NCBI RefSeq assembly: GCF_006717145.1
Contig: NZ_VFQF01000001.1
Coordinates: 2,476,389-2,540,388, forward strand
Direction of reading: 5' to 3'
DNA from: Humibacillus xanthopallidus
Lineage (GTDB): Bacteria; Actinomycetota; Actinomycetes; Actinomycetales; Dermatophilaceae
Length of the DNA stretch: 64,000 nt
Made by a program: the position numbers and the translations under genes. Positions 25,446 through 33,663 of this stretch are shown here, one piece after another. The notes under the pieces were generated by a model. That model saw only the letters and a program-made list of their open reading frames with translations, made no database searches and was not told the origin of the DNA. Every line of letters begins with the position of its first letter. Position 1 is the stretch's first letter.

Positions 25446-25507
25446 CCCCGCTGGTCGTAGACTGACGGGCGGTTCCCTCCCCCACCTTCCGAGCTCGAGG
25501 TTCACCC

Positions 25508-25912
25508 ATGCCCACCTACTCCTACGCGTGCACGGCCTGCGGCCACGCCTTCGACATCCGCCAGTCGTTCACCGACGACTCCCTGACGGTGTGCCCGGAC
25601 TGCGGGGAGACGACGCTGCGCAAGGTGATCCACCCGGTCGGCATTGCCTTCAAGGGGTCGGGCTTCTACAAGACCGACTCGCGCGCGTCCGGCACGGGCG
25701 GCAGCGCGGGCAAGCCCGCCGCCGCGGCGGCCGGTGGGTCGGGCGACTCCTCCGGGTCGTCGAGCTCTTCTGGGTCTTCAGGGTCGTCGGGGTCGTCCGA
25801 CTCGTCGGGTGCCGCGAGCACGGCTGGTTCTGGTTCTGGTTCTGGCGCGGCGTCGAAGCCTGCGGCCTCGTCGTCGAAGCCGGCTGGAAGCTCGTCGTCC
25901 ACACCCTCCTGA
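25508..25912 (+). CDS. FmdB-family zinc-ribbon protein
   Basis: 134 aa, ATG 25508. The zinc ribbon MPTYSYACTACGHAFD...CPDCGETTLRK carries two CxxC pairs and the family's GFYKTD. The last 70 residues are Ser/Gly/Ala/Lys repeats, a common low-complexity tail in actinobacterial FmdB proteins. The family is considered regulatory by name, but its role is not established. A small CCTGAC/GTCAGG hairpin overlaps the stop. MTA phosphorylase follows after 74 nt. Confidence 0.9.
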   Translation: MPTYSYACTACGHAFDIRQSFTDDSLTVCPDCGETTLRKVIHPVGIAFKGSGFYKTDSRASGTGGSAGKPAAAAAGGSGDSSGSSSSSGSSGSSGSSDSSGAASTAGSGSGSGAASKPAASSSKPAGSSSSTPS

Positions 25913-25986
25913 CCCGTCAGGGGCCGTTGTCCCCAACCCGGCCGTATGCCGTTCGCCGGGGACCGCTCGCGTCCTAGGCTTCCCGC

Positions 25987-26871
25987 ATGACGACGATCGC
26001 CGACCCCGAGACCTCCGGATCCCCCTCGCCGACGACACCGGCGCCTGTCGGGCCGCGCGCCGAGATCGGCGTCATCGGCGGGTCAGGGCTCTACGACTTC
26101 CTCGAGACCTACGAGACCGTCGAGGTCGAGACCCCCTTCGGTCCGCCCAGCGACCCGCTCGTCGTCGGTGAGGTCGAGGGCCGAATGGTCGCCTTCATCG
26201 CACGACACGGCAGCGACCACCGGTTCGCGCCGCATCGGGTCAACTACCGCGCCAACCTCTGGGCGCTCCGTGCCCTCGGGGTGCGCCAGGTGCTCTCGCC
26301 GTGCGCGGTCGGGTCGCTGCGCCCGGAGTACGGTCCGGGCACGATCGTCGTGCCCGACCAGGTCGTCGACCGCACCTGGGGTCGCGCACAGACGGTCTAC
26401 GAGACCGAGGGGCCGGTGGTGCACGTGTCCTTTGCCGAGCCCTACTGCCCCAACGGTCGTCAGGTCGCGGTCGATGCCGCGCGGCTCTCCCCGCTCGAGG
26501 TCGTCGGCGACGGCACGCTCGTCGTCGTCAACGGGCCGCGCTTCTCCTCGCGGGCCGAGTCGCTCATGCACCAGCAGCTGGGCTGGAGCATTGTCGGCAT
26601 GACGACGATGCCCGAGGCCGCCATCGCCCGCGAGCTCGCGCTCTGCTTCACGACGATCGCCATGGTCACCGACCTCGACGCCGGGGTCGAGGGCGGTGAG
26701 GCCGTGACCCACGACGAGGTGCTGCGCGTCTTCGCCGACAACGTCGAGCACCTCAAGTCGCTGCTGCGTGACGCGATCGGCCAGCTCCCGGCCCACGAGG
26801 ACGACTCCGAGGCCACCTGCCCGTGCCGCCGCGCCCTCGACGGCCTCGAGCTGCCGATCGCCCTGCCCTGA
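25987..26871 (+). CDS. mtnP: S-methyl-5'-thioadenosine phosphorylase
   Basis: 294 aa, ATG 25987. It is a PNP/UDP phosphorylase family-2 protein: IGVIGGSGLYDFLE with the phosphate-binding Ser, ARHGSDHRFAPHRVNYRANLWAL, SPCAVGSLRPEYGPGTIVVPDQVVDRT, GPRFSSRAES and VGMTTMPEAAIARELALCFTTIAMVTDLDAGV. It phosphorolyses methylthioadenosine to adenine and methylthioribose-1-phosphate in methionine salvage and polyamine by-product clearance. A guanosine/inosine phosphorylase is the main alternative. Confidence 0.9.
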   Translation: MTTIADPETSGSPSPTTPAPVGPRAEIGVIGGSGLYDFLETYETVEVETPFGPPSDPLVVGEVEGRMVAFIARHGSDHRFAPHRVNYRANLWALRALGVRQVLSPCAVGSLRPEYGPGTIVVPDQVVDRTWGRAQTVYETEGPVVHVSFAEPYCPNGRQVAVDAARLSPLEVVGDGTLVVVNGPRFSSRAESLMHQQLGWSIVGMTTMPEAAIARELALCFTTIAMVTDLDAGVEGGEAVTHDEVLRVFADNVEHLKSLLRDAIGQLPAHEDDSEATCPCRRALDGLELPIALP

Positions 26872-26986
26872 TCGGCGGGGCCGGCGCGTGGGGTTCGGAC
26901 GAGACATGCGGGGGCGTGCGGACCGACGTGGGGGACGGAGCGTCGACGCCTCAACGGGAGCAGGGGTTCGACCCGGGTCGGGTGCG

Positions 26987-27667
26987 GTGACGGGTGACGG
27001 GCTCTCCCCCACACCGCGGCGCCGGTCCCTCAGCGCCCGGCAGCGACTGGCCCGGCGGGCTCGCTGGCGGCGGTGGGCCGCCGCGCTTCTCGCGGCTACA
27101 GCCGCCGCGGTAACGCTCTCGGCCCTGGCTCCGCGAGCGACGCAGGCCGGTGGGCGCGAGGTCGTCGTGGTCGTCCGCGACCTCGCTGCCGGCGCCGTCG
27201 TCACCCGCGACGACGTCGAGGTGGTCGCCCGCCCGGAGGGCACGGTCCCCGCGACGGGCCTCACGGCGTACGCCGACGTCGTCGGTCGCACGACGGCCAC
27301 GGCCGTGTCGTCGCGCGACGTCATGACCTCGGAGCGGCTCGTCGGCGCTGCGCTGCTCGCGGGGCAACCGCCCGGATCGGTGGCGATGTCGGTGCCGGTG
27401 CTCGACGTCGGCGAGGCCACCCGACCGGGTGCCCGCGTCGACCTCTACACGACGGCGGCCGGCGAGGCCGCGGCCACTGACGTCGTCGTGCTCGCGGTCC
27501 GCCGGCCCACGGAGTCGGGGACGCTGCTCGGGGGTGGCGCATCGCCCCAGCTGACCGTCGCTCTCGACACCGCGGAAGCGTCCGCGGTGGCCCGCAGCCT
27601 CAGCGGTCTCGACGGCGGGCAAGGTCTCGTCGTCGCCGTCCGGCCACCGACCGGTTTGTCACAGTAG
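26987..27667 (+). CDS. SAF-domain protein (RcpC/CpaB-like)
   Basis: 226 aa if started at GTG 26987; ATG 26906 would add 27 low-complexity residues. A basic N-terminus (RRRSLSARQRLARRARWRRW) precedes one membrane helix (AAALLAATAAAVTLSAL), then an SAF domain (VVVVRDLAAGAVVTRDDVEVVARP...VGRTTATAVSSRDVMTSERLV) and an RcpC-like segment (VDLYTTA). CpaB/RcpC proteins belong to tad/Flp pilus assembly, but no other tad gene is here, and stand-alone copies are common in actinobacteria. Followed by mscL after 89 nt. Confidence 0.75.
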   Translation: MTGDGLSPTPRRRSLSARQRLARRARWRRWAAALLAATAAAVTLSALAPRATQAGGREVVVVVRDLAAGAVVTRDDVEVVARPEGTVPATGLTAYADVVGRTTATAVSSRDVMTSERLVGAALLAGQPPGSVAMSVPVLDVGEATRPGARVDLYTTAAGEAAATDVVVLAVRRPTESGTLLGGGASPQLTVALDTAEASAVARSLSGLDGGQGLVVAVRPPTGLSQ

Positions 27668-27756
27668 GCTCGGCACGCACGGTGGCTCACCGGACCGCGC
27701 CGCGCTGCGGTCGCCAGAGACCCCCACCGGGGGGTGCAGAGAAAGGGATCACCTTC

Positions 27757-28140
27757 ATGCTCAAGGGTTTCAAAGAATTCGTCATGCGGGGCAACGTCGT
27801 CGACCTCGCGGTCGCCGTCGTCCTCGGCGCAGCCTTCACCGGGATCGTCACGGCGATCGTCAACGGGCTCATCAACCCCATCATCGCCGCGATCTTCGGC
27901 AAGCCCGACCTGACGAAGGTCGCCAACTTCACCATCAACGGCGCCGACTTCTCGATCGGCCTCATCCTGGCCGCGCTCTTCAACTTCATCGTCGTCGCTG
28001 CGGCGATCTACTTCATCGTCGTCCTGCCGATGAACAAGCTGCTCGAGCGGCTCGCCGAGCGCCGCGAGCCGGAGCCCGACGCTCCGTCGCCCGAGGTGCT
28101 GCTCCTCACGGAGATCCGCGACTCGCTGCGCGCTCGCTGA
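27757..28140 (+). CDS. mscL: Large-conductance mechanosensitive channel
   Basis: 127 aa, ATG 27757 with GAAAGGGA upstream. It starts MLKGFKEFVMRGNVVDLAVAVV with the conserved RGNVVDLAVAVVxG of TM1 (hydrophobic gate), has a short periplasmic loop and TM2 (LILAALFNFIVVAAAIYFIVV), and ends in an amphipathic C-terminal helix. It forms a homopentameric osmotic safety valve. A CCCCC/GGGGG hairpin lies just upstream and a 13-bp terminator just downstream. Confidence 0.96.
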   Translation: MLKGFKEFVMRGNVVDLAVAVVLGAAFTGIVTAIVNGLINPIIAAIFGKPDLTKVANFTINGADFSIGLILAALFNFIVVAAAIYFIVVLPMNKLLERLAERREPEPDAPSPEVLLLTEIRDSLRAR

Positions 28141-28153
28141 CCAGAGCACCACG

Positions 28154-28183
28154 AAGGGCGGGAGCCACCCGGCTCCCGCCCTT
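28154..28183 (+). terminator. Terminator of mscL
   Basis: AAGGGCGGGAGCC (28154-28166) and GGCTCCCGCCCTT (28171-28183) form a perfect 13-bp stem with a 4-nt loop, 14 nt after the mscL stop. Confidence 0.85.
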
Positions 28184-28201
28184 CCCATGCCCTCCCCCAA
28201 T

Positions 28202-28640
28202 TCGAAAGAGCACTCCGTGGGGTGCGCGGGCAATCGAAAGAGCAGTTCGTCGCCCTTCCTCGCGAGCGCGCAGACGCGCTCAACGACGACGAACTGCTCT
28301 TTCGATCGGGGAAAGGGGGCCGCTACTTCCGCATGCCGCCAGCCGCGCGGAAGAGCACTCCGTCGGGTGCGCAGGCAATCGAAAGAGCAGTTCGTCGGCC
28401 TACCCCGAGACCGCACGGGCGCGCTCAACGGCGACGAACTGCTCTTTCGATCGGTGGGAGTGGGCAGCTGCTTCCGTATGCCGTCAGCCGCGCGGAAGAG
28501 CACTCCGTTGGGTGCGCGGGCAATCGAAAGAGCAGTTCGTCGGCCTTCCTCTAGAGCGCGCGGGCGCGCTCGACGGCGACGAACTGCTCTTTCGATTGGG
28601 AAAAGGGTTCGCTTCTGCCGTATGCCGTCAGCCGCGCGGT
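28202..28640. repeat. Three tandem 145-nt units, each with a 20-bp perfect inverted repeat
   Basis: In each unit ATCGAAAGAGCAGTTCGTCG and its exact complement flank a 34-nt centre: 28233-28306, 28378-28451 and 28523-28596, spaced exactly 145 nt. Each is preceded by a shorter half-motif GAAGAGCACTCCGT and followed by a variable G/A-rich stretch and the conserved GCCGTCAGCCGCGCGG. The arms are identical while centres differ, pointing to selection on the stem. No ORF here looks coding. Confidence 0.92.
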
Positions 28641-28643
28641 CGG

Positions 28644-29063
28644 TCAGCCGGCCTCGTGGCGGGCCGGGGCGGCATACGCCTGCGGACGCTCGTAGTCGCC
28701 GAGGATCTCGGCGAGCGCCAGCGGACGCGCCGCTTCGTCGTGACGACCGGCGCGCTGGAGCGTGCGGCCGAGCAGCAGGTGGGCGTAGCCGTCGGTCGGC
28801 GACTCCGCGGTGATGCGGTTCAGCGTGGCCTCGGCGCGGCCGAGCTGGGCCGAGTGGAAGTAAGCACGGGCCAGGAGCAGCCGCAGGTCGTCGGTGCCGT
28901 GGAGCACGTGGTCCTCAGCCGTAGTGGCCGCGGTCTCCGACGTGCCGCCCTCGATCTCCTCGACGAGGTCGGCCAGCGCGAGCGCGGCCTCGCGGAAGTC
29001 CCCGCGGTCGAAGAGACCCTGGGCGAACGAGAGCCGCAGAGTGAAGGGCGTCATGGTGTTCAT
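28644..29063 (-). CDS. Small TPR protein
   Basis: 139 aa from ATG 29063 (MNTMTPF; a second ATG lies 9 nt in). Tetratricopeptide-like helix pairs are visible: LSFAQGLFDRGDFREAALALADLVEE, DLRLLLARAYFHSAQLGRAEATLNRI and GYAHLLLGRTLQRAGRHDEAARPLALAE. Such short TPR proteins act as scaffolds; no partner is evident. It lies between the two repeat families, and its stop is 4 nt from the end of the 145-nt array. Confidence 0.8.
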   Translation of the reverse strand: MNTMTPFTLRLSFAQGLFDRGDFREAALALADLVEEIEGGTSETAATTAEDHVLHGTDDLRLLLARAYFHSAQLGRAEATLNRITAESPTDGYAHLLLGRTLQRAGRHDEAARPLALAEILGDYERPQAYAAPARHEAG

Positions 29064-29178
29064 GCGCCTCACAACGCCCGCACGGCCATGCACATTCCAC
29101 ACCCGCCACCATCGCCACCTGCCATGACCCGACGGACTTCCCACCCTCTCTCGACGGACTCCCCCACCCTCCCCGAAT

Positions 29179-29287
29179 CGAGGTGATCCCGACACCGACG
29201 TGGGGCCCGCCATCACCTCCATCGGCCGGGGGGGTGCCTGCCATTCGAGGTGATCCCGGCACCGACGTGGGGCCTCGGATCACCTCG
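29179..29287. repeat. Two further copies of the 67-nt palindromic repeat
   Basis: Units at 29179-29220 (right arm with one mismatch) and 29246-29287 have the same CGAGGTGAT/ATCACCTCG arms, 42-nt length and 67-nt spacing as the array after ackA. The centre differs (CCGGCACCGACGTGGGGCC), keeping GACGT. Confidence 0.88.
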
Positions 29288-29325
29288 AATCGGGGGTGAG
29301 TGAGGGGGAGCTGGTCGAGTCGGAG

Positions 29326-32300
29326 TCACTCGTAGTGCGGGGGGCGCTGCTCCTGGAGCCAGGTGTCGCCCACACCGGAGCGGGCGGGCCGCTCGCCCCA
29401 GCCGAGGTCGAGCTCGTCGCTGCTGCGGCCCAAAGCCTTGCCGGGCTCAGCCTCACCTGCGGCCCTGTCGCCACCTGCCGGCTCGGCCGCGGCACCGGTG
29501 CCCTTGCGGAAGACCCGCCGCCGCTTGCGCTTCGACGTGGTGTCGGCGGCCTTGCCCTTCGGCGCGCCCGCTGCCGCCTTGCCGTCCGCAGTCTTGCCGT
29601 CTGCAGACTCGGGATGGTCGCCCGTGCCGTTCGACTCCTCCGCGTCGGCCGCGGCCCCGGTCGAGTCGGCTGTCGCGTCGACCTGACCCGCTCCGTCGCC
29701 GGACCGGGCATTGCCACCGTCACCGCCGTTGCCGCTGCCGTCGCTCGGCCGTGGCGGCTGGATCGCCTTGACGATCGTCACGATGCGGGCGATCTCGCGG
29801 GCCGGGTCGCGGAACAGGTCGGTCGTCCAGGCGCGCTCGTGCAGCCACCCGAGCCGGCCCAGCTGCTCGGGGCGCAGCCGGTCACGGTCGCGCGTGCTGT
29901 GCAGGGCGGCATACCGCAGCCCGTCGGTCTCGACGGCGAGCAGCCCGCGCCCGCGGTGGTAGGGGTCCTCGACGACGAGGTCGATGCGGTGGTTCGCGGT
30001 GCCGAAGTCCTCGTGGACAGTGAGGCCCTCGCGGCGCAGGCGGGCTGCGAGATCGCTGCGCAGCGGGTCGTTCGTCGTCGGCGCGTTGGCGAAGAGGGTG
30101 TCCTCGTCGCCGCGGCCACCGCCTGCCTCGGCGTAGGCGAGGAAGTCGCGGAGCATGAGCGCGCCACGAGCCTTGAGCCGCGCGGGGTCGAGGTCGGACG
30201 CGCGCAGCGCCGAGACGACCGTCATGCGCGAGCGGGCTCGGGTGATGGCGACGTTGAGACGCCGCTCGCCGCCCTCGATGTTGAGCGGTCCGAAGCGGTG
30301 CAGCACCCGGCCGTGCGGCGTCTTGCCGTAGCCGATCGAGAGGATGATCGCGTCGCGCTCATCGCCCTGGACCCGCTCGAGGTTCTTGACGAAGAAGCGC
30401 TCCTCACGGTCGTCGGCGAAGAAGGCCGCGAGCTCGGGCGCGCCGCGCAGCGCGTTGGTGACGGCCTCGTCGAGCCGGTCGGCGTGCTTGATGCCGAGGG
30501 CGATGACGCCGAGCGACTCGTCGGGCCGGGTGCGGGCGTGCTCGAGCACCAGCTCGACGACCCGTGCCACCTCGCCGTCGGTCGTCTCGATCGTGTCGAC
30601 GCCGGCCTGCACCACGGCCTGGCCGTCGACCGGCTCGAAGACCACCGCGGAGTCGATCGCGGTGCCCGGGAAGGTCGTGAGCCGGCCGTCGTACATCTGC
30701 GTGTTGGCGAACGCGATGAGCCGCTCGTCGCGGCTGCGGTAGTGCCACGTGAGGTCGCGCGTCGGCAGCGCGGCAGACAGGACGTCGAGCACAGACTCGA
30801 AGCCCTCGGTGAGGACGTCGTCGGCCGGCGTCGCGCTCGTGCTCTCGTCGTCGGACACGACAGTGAAGAAGTTCGTCGGGGGCAGCTGCCGCTCGTCGCC
30901 CGCGACGACGACCTGCCGCGCGCGGCTGATCGCCGAGATGGCCTGGGCGGGCTGGACCTGCGAGGCCTCGTCGAAGACGACGACGTCGAACCACTTGCCG
31001 GGCGGCAGGGTCGACGCGACGACGAGGGGGCTCATCGCCCAGCAGGGCTTGATCGCCGTGAGCGCGGAGTGCGCCTGCGGCATGAGGTCGCGAAGAGCCT
31101 TGTGCCGCCGCGACTTGCCGCCCTCGGCGCGCACGAGCGCCTCCTGCGCCGGGTTGTCGGCGAGCACCTCGCGCACGTTGCGCGCCACCGCCGCCCGCAC
31201 CCGCTCGACGGTCGCCTCGAGGTGGGCCCGGTCGGCTGCCGCGAACTCCTCGACGTCGCGCCGCAGTCCCGCACCGTCATGGGCGCCGTATGCCGGGTCG
31301 CGCACCGTGATCTCCTTGGCCAGCGACGCCCACCAGACGTGGTCGACCTCCGGGATCACCTGGTCCGTGCCGATGCCGCGGCGCGCGAGGTCCTCGACGA
31401 GCTCACCGAGCCCGACACCACGCAGCTCGTCGAGGACCGCCGTCACCTGCGGCAGGACGGCGATGCGCTCGGGCCGGCTGGCGAGGTCAGCGAGCCGGGC
31501 GCGCAGGTCGCCGAGCGGGAGCGCGGCAAGCCGCAGCCCGTCGCGGCCGGGCCGCAGCCGGGTGTCGAGCCACGCGAGGTCCTCCTCGAGCCCGGACAGC
31601 ACGGCCAGACCCTCGTCAAGCCGCGGCGAGATCTCCGGGCGGCCACCCCCGCCGACGAGGGCGAACCAGCTCTGCCGCTGCTCGCTCGCCGCGACGAGCT
31701 CGGCGTGGAGGTTGGCCGGGGGCCGGCCCGGGCGGAGCAGGCGCTTCGTCTGCCGGCGGACGCGCCACCGGTCGAGCCAGCCCATGTCGATGTTGCGGGT
31801 CTGGCGCCAGTCGCGCGACCCCGTCGCCGCGATGAAGTCGTCGAGCGGGGTGTCGAAGACCTCGGGCCGGAAGACCTCGAGCGTCTCCTTGACCTTGGAC
31901 ATCGTGTGGAAGGCGGACGACCAGTCGTCGACGGAGTTCGCCTCAGGCACCCGCGACTCGGCGAGGATCTGGTTGAGCTGGTCACCGAGCGCGTCGAGCC
32001 CGCCACTGCTGCGCCGGCTCGTGATGTCGAGGGCACGCAGGGCGTCGTCCTGGGTGAGGATGCGCGCGCCGAACCACGGGTCGTCGTCGTCGCGGGTCCA
32101 GGCGCCGAGACCGACGGCGTCGCGCAGGCGCCGCGAGAGCTCGGTGATGCGCGTGCGGCTCAGCTTGGCCAGGTCAGCGCTGGTCAGGCGTACGTGCGAC
32201 AGCGGCGCGGGCCGCCGACCGCCGAGCTCGACGAGGGCCTGCTGCACCTGGTGCGCGCTGACGCCCCACGGCTCGCGGGTCTTGTGCAGCGCCTCGACGT

Positions 32301-33504
32301 GGCGCTGCAGGCGCGCGCGCCGCTCTCGCAGCGTGGCCACGCCGTCGTCAGCCACGGTCGGGTCGTGCCTGAGCGCTGCGTCGAGCGTCTTGGAGAACTG
32401 CTGGGCCGTCGCGCGCTTGTTCGTCGGGCCGTCGTAGGCGTCGAGCACGAGGTCGCCGAGCCCGAGCCTGTCGAGCCGGGTGAGCACGGCGTCGATGGCC
32501 GCGCGCTTCTCGGCGACGAAGAGCACCGACTTGCCCTCGGCCGCCAGGGTGGCGATGAGGTTAGCAATGGTCTGCGACTTGCCCGTGCCGGGAGGTCCCT
32601 TGACGACGAGATGGGCCCCGGCGCGTACGGCCTCGATGACCGCCTGCTGCGACGAGTCCGCGTCGAGCACGAGGTGCTCGTGCTCCGGGTCCGGGTCGGG
32701 CTCGGGGTCCGGAAGGCGCAGCCGGACGGCGGCGAGCGCCTGCTCGTCGCCTGCGAGCGCGGCGACGACGTCGTGGTCTGCGAGCGAATCCCCTTGCAGC
32801 GCAAGGTCGGCCACCATCGGCAGCTTGGCGTAGGAGAAGGTGCCGAGCACGAGGCGCGGAGCGATGCCGAAGTCCTGGACACGGGCGCACTCGTGGCCGA
32901 GGGCGGCATACGCCGGGTAGGGGTCGAAGGTGTTGCCGACGTCGGCGAGGTCGGCGAGCGCCTCGCCGTCGATCTCGATGCCCTGCTCGGAGCGGAGGTA
33001 CTCGCGCAGCACCGGGTTGAACTCGACCTCGGGACCGAGGTCGATCTCGAAGTCGTCCTGGGCGGCACCGACGGCGCGCAGCACGCAGGGCCGCAGCAGC
33101 ACCGGCGCGGCCGGCGGACGGGCGGCCCGCGGCACCGACCACGTCGCCATGCCGATGGCGAGGAAGCCGGCGGCGATGCCGCGCTCCTCCTTGAGCTCGA
33201 GGGCCTTGGCGCGGATGGCGCGCGCGCGGCGCCGGGCCTCCTCGAGGGCCACCGGTTCGCGGACGAGCTCGGTCAGGCGGGTGCCGTGGCCGGCGAGCAG
33301 CTTGGCGACGCCCCCGGGGTGGGCGGTCGTGAGGTCGAGCGTGCCGGAGGGGAGGTCGCGATACCAGAGCAGCGTGTTGCGGCCACCGAGGTCGACGAGC
33401 GTGCGTCGCCACGCCGTGACCGCCGCGGCGACGCGGTCGGCCCGCGGGTCGCCCGAGGTCGACGCAGCCGGGGGGGCGGGGTCGTGCCGGGGGGCGTCCG
33501 TCAT
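29326..33504 (-). CDS. DUF4011-type SF1 helicase with C-terminal nuclease-like domain
   Basis: 1392 aa, ATG 33504. An N-terminal DUF4011-like region (RRTLVDLGGRNTLLWYRD) precedes an AAA_11/AAA_12 superfamily-1 helicase: Walker A GPPGTGKSQTIANLIA near residue 310, Walker B VVVFDEASQVQPAQAISAI, motif III VVVAGDERQLPPT, and motifs V/VI near RVQGDERDAIILSIGYG and RRLNVAITRAR. After this, residues about 1170-1270 resemble an MTES_1575/Vsr-type PD-(D/E)XK nuclease (VHEDFGTANHRIDLVVEDP...GLLAVETDG). The last 120 residues are an Ala/Gly/Lys-rich basic tail. DUF4011-helicase-Vsr proteins are reported as single-gene anti-phage (Hhe-like) systems, but similar genes are common chromosomal genes in actinobacteria. 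This copy has backbone composition, so a repair role is possible. Confidence 0.82.
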   Translation of the reverse strand: MTDAPRHDPAPPAASTSGDPRADRVAAAVTAWRRTLVDLGGRNTLLWYRDLPSGTLDLTTAHPGGVAKLLAGHGTRLTELVREPVALEEARRRARAIRAKALELKEERGIAAGFLAIGMATWSVPRAARPPAAPVLLRPCVLRAVGAAQDDFEIDLGPEVEFNPVLREYLRSEQGIEIDGEALADLADVGNTFDPYPAYAALGHECARVQDFGIAPRLVLGTFSYAKLPMVADLALQGDSLADHDVVAALAGDEQALAAVRLRLPDPEPDPDPEHEHLVLDADSSQQAVIEAVRAGAHLVVKGPPGTGKSQTIANLIATLAAEGKSVLFVAEKRAAIDAVLTRLDRLGLGDLVLDAYDGPTNKRATAQQFSKTLDAALRHDPTVADDGVATLRERRARLQRHVEALHKTREPWGVSAHQVQQALVELGGRRPAPLSHVRLTSADLAKLSRTRITELSRRLRDAVGLGAWTRDDDDPWFGARILTQDDALRALDITSRRSSGGLDALGDQLNQILAESRVPEANSVDDWSSAFHTMSKVKETLEVFRPEVFDTPLDDFIAATGSRDWRQTRNIDMGWLDRWRVRRQTKRLLRPGRPPANLHAELVAASEQRQSWFALVGGGGRPEISPRLDEGLAVLSGLEEDLAWLDTRLRPGRDGLRLAALPLGDLRARLADLASRPERIAVLPQVTAVLDELRGVGLGELVEDLARRGIGTDQVIPEVDHVWWASLAKEITVRDPAYGAHDGAGLRRDVEEFAAADRAHLEATVERVRAAVARNVREVLADNPAQEALVRAEGGKSRRHKALRDLMPQAHSALTAIKPCWAMSPLVVASTLPPGKWFDVVVFDEASQVQPAQAISAISRARQVVVAGDERQLPPTNFFTVVSDDESTSATPADDVLTEGFESVLDVLSAALPTRDLTWHYRSRDERLIAFANTQMYDGRLTTFPGTAIDSAVVFEPVDGQAVVQAGVDTIETTDGEVARVVELVLEHARTRPDESLGVIALGIKHADRLDEAVTNALRGAPELAAFFADDREERFFVKNLERVQGDERDAIILSIGYGKTPHGRVLHRFGPLNIEGGERRLNVAITRARSRMTVVSALRASDLDPARLKARGALMLRDFLAYAEAGGGRGDEDTLFANAPTTNDPLRSDLAARLRREGLTVHEDFGTANHRIDLVVEDPYHRGRGLLAVETDGLRYAALHSTRDRDRLRPEQLGRLGWLHERAWTTDLFRDPAREIARIVTIVKAIQPPRPSDGSGNGGDGGNARSGDGAGQVDATADSTGAAADAEESNGTGDHPESADGKTADGKAAAGAPKGKAADTTSKRKRRRVFRKGTGAAAEPAGGDRAAGEAEPGKALGRSSDELDLGWGERPARSGVGDTWLQEQRPPHYE

Positions 33505-33663
33505 CCCTGCAGGCTAACGAATGGGAGGGCGCCGCCCCGGCACCGACAGCCGGAACGACGCGGATGCTCCTCCCCCGCCGGGGGCAGGGCCCGAGGAAGT
33601 CGGCGGGGAAGGAGCGGGCGCGGTTCGATCGGGGTTCAGTCCTGCTCGGCCGGGGCTCCGCCC

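Noticed and set aside
28202..28813. Open frames through the 145-nt repeats
   Set aside because: The frames follow the repeated DNA, lack starts with ribosome sites and encode Arg/Ser-rich nonsense.
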